A DNA stretch of 64,000 nucleotides from contig CAWBUD010000003.1 of the NCBI GenBank assembly GCA_963791945.1, positions 248,001 to 312,000 on the forward strand. Reading direction: 5' to 3'. This DNA is from PALSA-1003 sp963791945 (lineage in GTDB: Bacteria > Pseudomonadota > Gammaproteobacteria > Burkholderiales > Casimicrobiaceae). The position numbers and the translations under genes are program-made. This document shows, in pieces, positions 60,987-64,000 of this stretch. The notes beneath the pieces were generated by a model that saw only the letters and a list, made by a program, of their open reading frames with translations, had not been told where the DNA came from and did not search any database. Position 1 is the stretch's first letter. Every line of letters starts with the position of its first letter.

Positions 60987-61325
60987 ATGCCGGGAACCTT
61001 CGAACTATCAAGAGGAAAGAGTGGCAAAATCCACTTCAACCTGCTCGCATCCAATCGGAGAGTGGTCTTGACGAGCGAAGCCTACAATCGCAAGCAGTCT
61101 GCGTTAACTGGAATCACCTCAGTCAAGAAGAACGCGAAGAAACGCGACAACTTCGAAAAGCGCACCGCGAAAAACGGCAAACATTACTTCGTCCTCTTAG
61201 CGCATAACGGAGAGATTGTGGGACAAAGCCAGATGTACGCGCATGCCTCGAGCGCCTACGTTGGAATCCGCTCGGTCATGAACAATGCGCCGGCGGCGAA
61301 GGTCAGCGATCTAGCGAGCAGTTAG
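60987..61325 (+). CDS. YegP-family protein (DUF1508, two repeats)
   Basis: A 112-residue protein with two DUF1508 modules: MPGTFELSRGKSGKIHFNLL to AYNRKQSALTGITSVKKNAK, and NFEKRTAKNGKHYFVLLAHN to QSQMYAHASSAYVGIRSVMN. The repeated pattern (F-x-L/V-A-x-N-x-x-x-V then S-E-x-Y then G-I-x-S-V-x-x-N) is easily seen, as in E. coli YegP. Function unknown, thought to be stress-related. AGGAG with a 5-bp spacer selects the ATG at 60987 over the GTG at 60981. It begins a group of small stress or envelope genes. Confidence 0.85.
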   Translation: MPGTFELSRGKSGKIHFNLLASNRRVVLTSEAYNRKQSALTGITSVKKNAKKRDNFEKRTAKNGKHYFVLLAHNGEIVGQSQMYAHASSAYVGIRSVMNNAPAAKVSDLASS

Positions 61326-61404
61326 CCGCGTTGTGTTAGGGGCCGCCCTCAGGCCCTGGGATTTTGCGCTCCCGCGTTCCAAATTCACCTCCAGGGAGAT
61401 TGAG

Positions 61405-61659
61405 ATGATGCATTGGATTTGGACGATTGTGATCGGCTTCGTGGCCGGGCTGATCGCCAAGGCGATCACGCCAGGCACGGGACCCTCTGGATTTTGGCTG
61501 ACGGCGATCCTGGGCATTGCGGGCGCGCTTGCCGCGACGTTCGTCGGGCAGCTTATGGGCCTCTATCCCGAGGGCCATCCGGCGGGCTTCATCGCATCGG
61601 TTCTCGGTGCAGTGGTTCTGCTAGTGATGTATCACCTGATCGCGAGAAAGTCGCAGTAA
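61405..61659 (+). CDS. GlsB/YeaQ/YmgE family membrane protein
   Basis: An 84-residue, three-span membrane protein: MMHWIWTIVIGFVAGLIAKA, ILGIAGALAATFVGQLMGLY and IASVLGAVVLLVMYHLIARK. Glycine-rich helices of the type GxxAGxxA and the AKAITPGTGPSGFWLTAI loop are the YeaQ/YmgE (Transgly-assoc) hallmarks; these are stress-induced inner-membrane proteins of unknown mechanism. GGGAG lies 6 bp before the ATG at 61405; an ATG directly follows as a possible second start. It is between the YegP gene and the frameshifted gene. Confidence 0.88.
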   Translation: MMHWIWTIVIGFVAGLIAKAITPGTGPSGFWLTAILGIAGALAATFVGQLMGLYPEGHPAGFIASVLGAVVLLVMYHLIARKSQ

Positions 61660-61681
61660 CCTAACACGGAAGGAGAATCTC

Positions 61682-62174
61682 ATGGGATTGATGGACATGC
61701 TCACGCAAGCCGTGGGCGGCGGCAGTGGGGCACAGCAATTCGGCCAGATCGCGCAGAATGCGCCGAGCGATGTGCTAGCCAAGGGGCTGTCGGCAGCATT
61801 CGCGTCCGACCAGACGCCCGCGATCGGTAATATGGTGGGGCAGTTGTTCGGCCAGTCGAATGGCACACAGCAGGCAGGTATGCTCAACCAACTCCTCGGC
61901 GCGCTGGGTCCCGGCGTGATGGCTGGGCTCGCCGGGGGTGTGCTCGGCAGGGTGATGTCCCCCGGGCAGACGCAGATCACGCCCGAGCAGGCGTCGCAAC
62001 TAACGCCGCAGCAAGAAGGACGTCGTAAATCACCCGAACGAAGTGCACCCCGGTGTCGCCGACCAGTTAGGTCAGTTCTACGCGCAGCACCGGGGTCTCA
62101 TCAATACGCTCGGGGGCATCGCGGCCACCGTGGCAATGATGAAAATGAAAGATCACTTGTCAGGGCAATCGTAG
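61682..62174 (+). pseudogene. Hypothetical gene broken by a frameshift near 62015
   Basis: Frame one encodes MGLMDMLTQAVGGGSGAQQF onward with GMLNQLLGALGPGVMAGLAG and ITPEQASQLTPQQ to about 62014. The protein-like sequence then continues in another frame from 62016: KDVVNHPNEVHPGVADQLGQ, then FYAQHRGLINTLGGIAATVA and MKMKDHLSGQS, ending at TAG 62172-62174. In the first frame the tail becomes Arg-rich (RRKSPERSAPRCRRPVR). An extra base, or two missing bases, near 62012-62018 explains this. The intact product of about 163 residues would be a helical Gln/Gly-rich protein. It could be a sequencing error. Confidence 0.7.
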
Positions 62175-62179
62175 GCTAA

Positions 62180-62672
62180 GCGGATTGTCGACCGATGGAT
62201 GTTTTAGGCCGCTGGCGAGATCGCCGCAGGCACCCTTCGGCGGAGTCCCTGCGGCTTGAAAGCGGCTACTGGGTTTTTTGTAGCGACGCGAATTTCGAAG
62301 GCGAGTGCCGTACATTTGGGCCAGGAGATTAGCCAAACCTGCCGCGAGAATTGGACCACCGCATCTCATCGGGGCGGCTGATCTCCAACAGCTACCCGTA
62401 TTCCTGCGCTCCGCAATGGGATCGGCGCTGACCGCGGCGCGCGGCCTAAATGGAAAAATGGCTCGCGGGCTCGATAACTCGCCGCGACCGAGCAGCGCAA
62501 AGTCTAATCTGCCAGTCCGAGGCTGGATTCAACTTTGGGCGTTGTGTACGATACCGAACAGACTGACGGATAATGGTCGTAGAGACTGTATCCTTTGGAT
62601 TATAGCGGCGAAACGAATGGCACCTGTGCGCCTGAAATGATCAGCAATCCGCCAACCTTCTGGAGAACCCAA
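62180..62672. other. 493-bp region between the broken gene and the DUF3761 gene
   Basis: No gene supported; an open frame at 62305-62640 has shadow-like composition and no ribosome site. CCGCAGG (62224-62230) pairs with CCTGCGG (62248-62254), and a run of six T at 62274-62279 follows some 20 bp later, a weak terminator candidate for the frameshifted gene. Confidence 0.4.
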
Positions 62673-63335
62673 ATGAGAGTAATCCTTGCATCGGCCATCG
62701 TTGGCCTTGCACTGACAGTATCCGCCGCCGGCAACGCCCAAGCTCCCACCGGCTCGACCGGGGAGTGCAAGGACGGCACGTACACGACCTCAGAATCGAA
62801 GCGCGGCGCGTGCGCCGCTCACGGCGGCGTCAAGGACTGGTACGGCGCCGCGGCGCCCGCCAAGTCCGGTTCTGCGCCATCTGCACCTGCCACCGCAAAG
62901 GCTTCTGCCCCCGCGATGGCTGCCGCGGCGCCCGCGCCCTCCGGGTCGACCGGGCAGTGCAAAGATGGAACGTATACGACCACGGAAACTAAGAAGGGTG
63001 CGTGCGGCGGTCACGGCGGCGTCAAGGATTGGTACGGCAGTACGACGCCCGCGAAGGCCAGCGCAGCACCAGCGGCCCCGGCCGGCGCAAAGGCTGCTGC
63101 CGCTCCGATGGCTCCGACAGCGCCCGCACCAGCCGCCAAGACTTCAACTGCGCCGATGGCAGTTGCGCCTGCCGCTGGCGGCGGACCCGGCCAGGTCTGG
63201 GTCAACACCAACAGCAAGGTCTATCACTGTCCCGGCGACAAGTACTACGGCAAGACTAAGGCGGGCGAGTACATGACCGAATCCGCAGCCAAGGCCGCTG
63301 GCAATCACGCCGACCACGGCAAAGTCTGCAGTTGA
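62673..63335 (+). CDS. Exported protein with repeated DUF3761 domains
   Basis: A 220-residue protein with a signal peptide (MRVILASAIVGLALTVSAAG then NAQAPTGSTGE). Two DUF3761 repeats follow: STGECKDGTYTTSESKRGAC with AAHGGVKDWYG, and STGQCKDGTYTTTETKKGAC with GGHGGVKDWYG, joined by Ala/Pro/Lys-rich linkers. The C-terminus (VWVNTNSKVYHCPGDKYYGK, KAGEYMTESAAKAAGNHADH) is another small Cys-containing module often found on its own at the end of such proteins. Four or five cysteines in all suggest disulfides in the periplasm. TGGAG precedes the ATG at 62673. Function unknown. Confidence 0.83.
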   Translation: MRVILASAIVGLALTVSAAGNAQAPTGSTGECKDGTYTTSESKRGACAAHGGVKDWYGAAAPAKSGSAPSAPATAKASAPAMAAAAPAPSGSTGQCKDGTYTTTETKKGACGGHGGVKDWYGSTTPAKASAAPAAPAGAKAAAAPMAPTAPAPAAKTSTAPMAVAPAAGGGPGQVWVNTNSKVYHCPGDKYYGKTKAGEYMTESAAKAAGNHADHGKVCS

Positions 63336-63376
63336 GGATGTGCCGGGGGTAGCAAGTACGAGGTTTAGCAGTATCG

Positions 63377-63409
63377 AATGGCGGACCTAGTCGGGCCCGC
63401 CATTTGTTT
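63377..63409 (+). terminator. Intrinsic terminator after the DUF3761 gene
   Basis: AATGGCGG (63377-63384) and CCGCCATT (63397-63404) form an 8-bp stem with a 12-nt loop, followed by TGTTTG. It lies 41 bp after the stop codon and is a moderately good rho-independent terminator. Confidence 0.6.
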
Positions 63410-63727
63410 GCGTTCATACGCAACACTCATGCGCCGGCGCCGACTTCGCCGCACCATATCGTTTCCGCCCAGCTTAGTCTCCCGCCGCCCCAGGCCGTGC
63501 GCCGACCGTCCGCTTCCTAGATTTCGAGCGTCCGCTCGCGGCAGTCCTGAATTTCCGCTTGGGGTCGTACTAAGACCGTCGACGATCAGGCTGCTCGCTG
63601 CCACAACCAGCCGTAGCGCCTGGTTCTCCATAGCGGCGGCTCGAGCACGCCCTGCTTCATGGGTTGCCTTGCTCCACTCTGGAATTCTCCTTCTCGCCGG
63701 GTCGCGCCGCAAGCTCGCGCAGGATCC
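63410..63727. other. 318-bp intergenic region
   Basis: No gene supported here. Open frames on both strands (for example 63378-63827 on the plus strand) are Arg/Pro/Ser-rich and look like chance frames in GC-rich DNA. No tRNA, repeat or clear promoter seen. Confidence 0.4.
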
Positions 63728-64000
63728 CTACCAGCTCATGTGCGCGGGCGAGCCTTCTTCGCTGATGACCTCGACCGGAACGGCCTCGGTCAGCCGGTTG
63801 AGCCGCGTGAGCAGGCGGATACGTTGACGCCTTGTGAGCTTGGCCTCGGACGAGTGCCAGCGCAGGAACAGTCGCGACAGCTCGCCGTCGCCGAACAGCG
63901 TATTGAGCTCATGGGCCGTCACGTAGACGAGGAAAAGCACCATCAGCCAGATCTGGATCGCCAGAAAGCGCGGCCACGAGAATTGCGCGACGAGGAAGTT
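63728..64000 (-). CDS. Membrane protein, N-terminus cut by window edge
   Basis: The frame is open from the TGA-side end at 63728 through the right edge with no stop. The visible C-terminal part reads NFLVAQFSWPRFLAIQIWLM, then VLFLVYVTAHELNTLFGDGE and LSRLFLRWHSSEAKLTRRQR. One membrane span (about residues 13-30 of the visible part) is followed by a basic cytosolic helix (RIRLLTRLNRLTEAVPVEVI). At least 90 residues are present. The family is not recognised. Start codon and full length lie outside the window. Confidence 0.6.
   Translation of the reverse strand, partial: NFLVAQFSWPRFLAIQIWLMVLFLVYVTAHELNTLFGDGELSRLFLRWHSSEAKLTRRQRIRLLTRLNRLTEAVPVEVISEEGSPAHMSW

Noticed and set aside
62305..62640. 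111-codon plus-strand frame
   Set aside because: No ribosome site or recognisable motif; lies in a probable intergenic region.
63378..63827. 149-codon plus-strand frame near the right edge
   Set aside because: Arg/Pro/Ser-rich and overlaps both the terminator and the minus-strand membrane gene.

Overview
The window looks like a chromosomal segment of a high-GC betaproteobacterium, probably Burkholderiales or a close relative. The reasons are the base composition, the beta-ketoadipate and gallate catabolic genes, the orphan TRAP binding protein beside an MmgE/PrpD gene, an IPTL-CTERM-type sorting tail, and the mix of small stress proteins. No rRNA, tRNA, CRISPR array, insertion sequence or phage gene was recognised. 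Both edges cut genes: a thiolase on the left and a membrane protein on the right.

Layout. 1-3657: end of a beta-ketoadipate (pca) operon, thiolase-pcaJ-pcaI on the minus strand, divergent from an IclR-type regulator and separated from it by a region with three PcaR-like boxes and a perfect palindrome. 3729-5504: a compact cluster of a PqqD-like protein, a small twin-Arg peptide with an IPTL-CTERM-like tail, and a GT2-TPR glycosyltransferase, possibly an undescribed peptide modification system. 5511-11514: large FAD/Fe-S oxidoreductase, MmgE/PrpD protein, orphan DctP and an AhpD-like protein. 11742-16029: an AttEFGH-like ABC exporter with a CrtC/AttH lipocalin-like protein. 16175-23392: small envelope and stress genes (CHRD, CBS, ChaN, NUDIX, a PIN/RHH toxin-antitoxin pair, DUF1090, PrsW) and a striking single-membrane-anchor protein made of about 44 perfect Asn-Ala-Ser triplets. 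23597-28129: gpmA, SDR-patatin pair, PAS-adenylate cyclase. 28540-34627: CBS protein plus pyruvate phosphate dikinase, a B12-radical SAM protein and a histone H1-like protein. Two of these transcription units carry Fnr/Anr-type boxes placed where class II Fnr promoters have them.

35324-42905 is a sugar uptake and oxidation operon: alcohol dehydrogenase, complete ABC importer, second dehydrogenase, lactonase. 42914-49423 holds assorted single genes (VOC protein, TauE, amidase, alpha/beta hydrolase, DUF3562, Sel1, LysE). 49491-55852 pairs an ECF-type sigma factor and a TPR serine/threonine kinase with a divergent DsbA-like protein and a secreted protein with about 31 cysteines. 56092-60594 is a gallate cleavage operon (gallate dioxygenase, LigJ-type hydratase, LigK-type aldolase) ending in a ModA-like protein with no visible signal peptide. 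60987-64000 carries YegP-like, GlsB-like and DUF3761 proteins, one gene broken by a frameshift, and the edge-truncated membrane protein.

Family calls rest on motifs and remembered family features, not on database searches. Several starts differ from the longest possible open frame and were chosen from ribosome binding sites or conserved N-termini.
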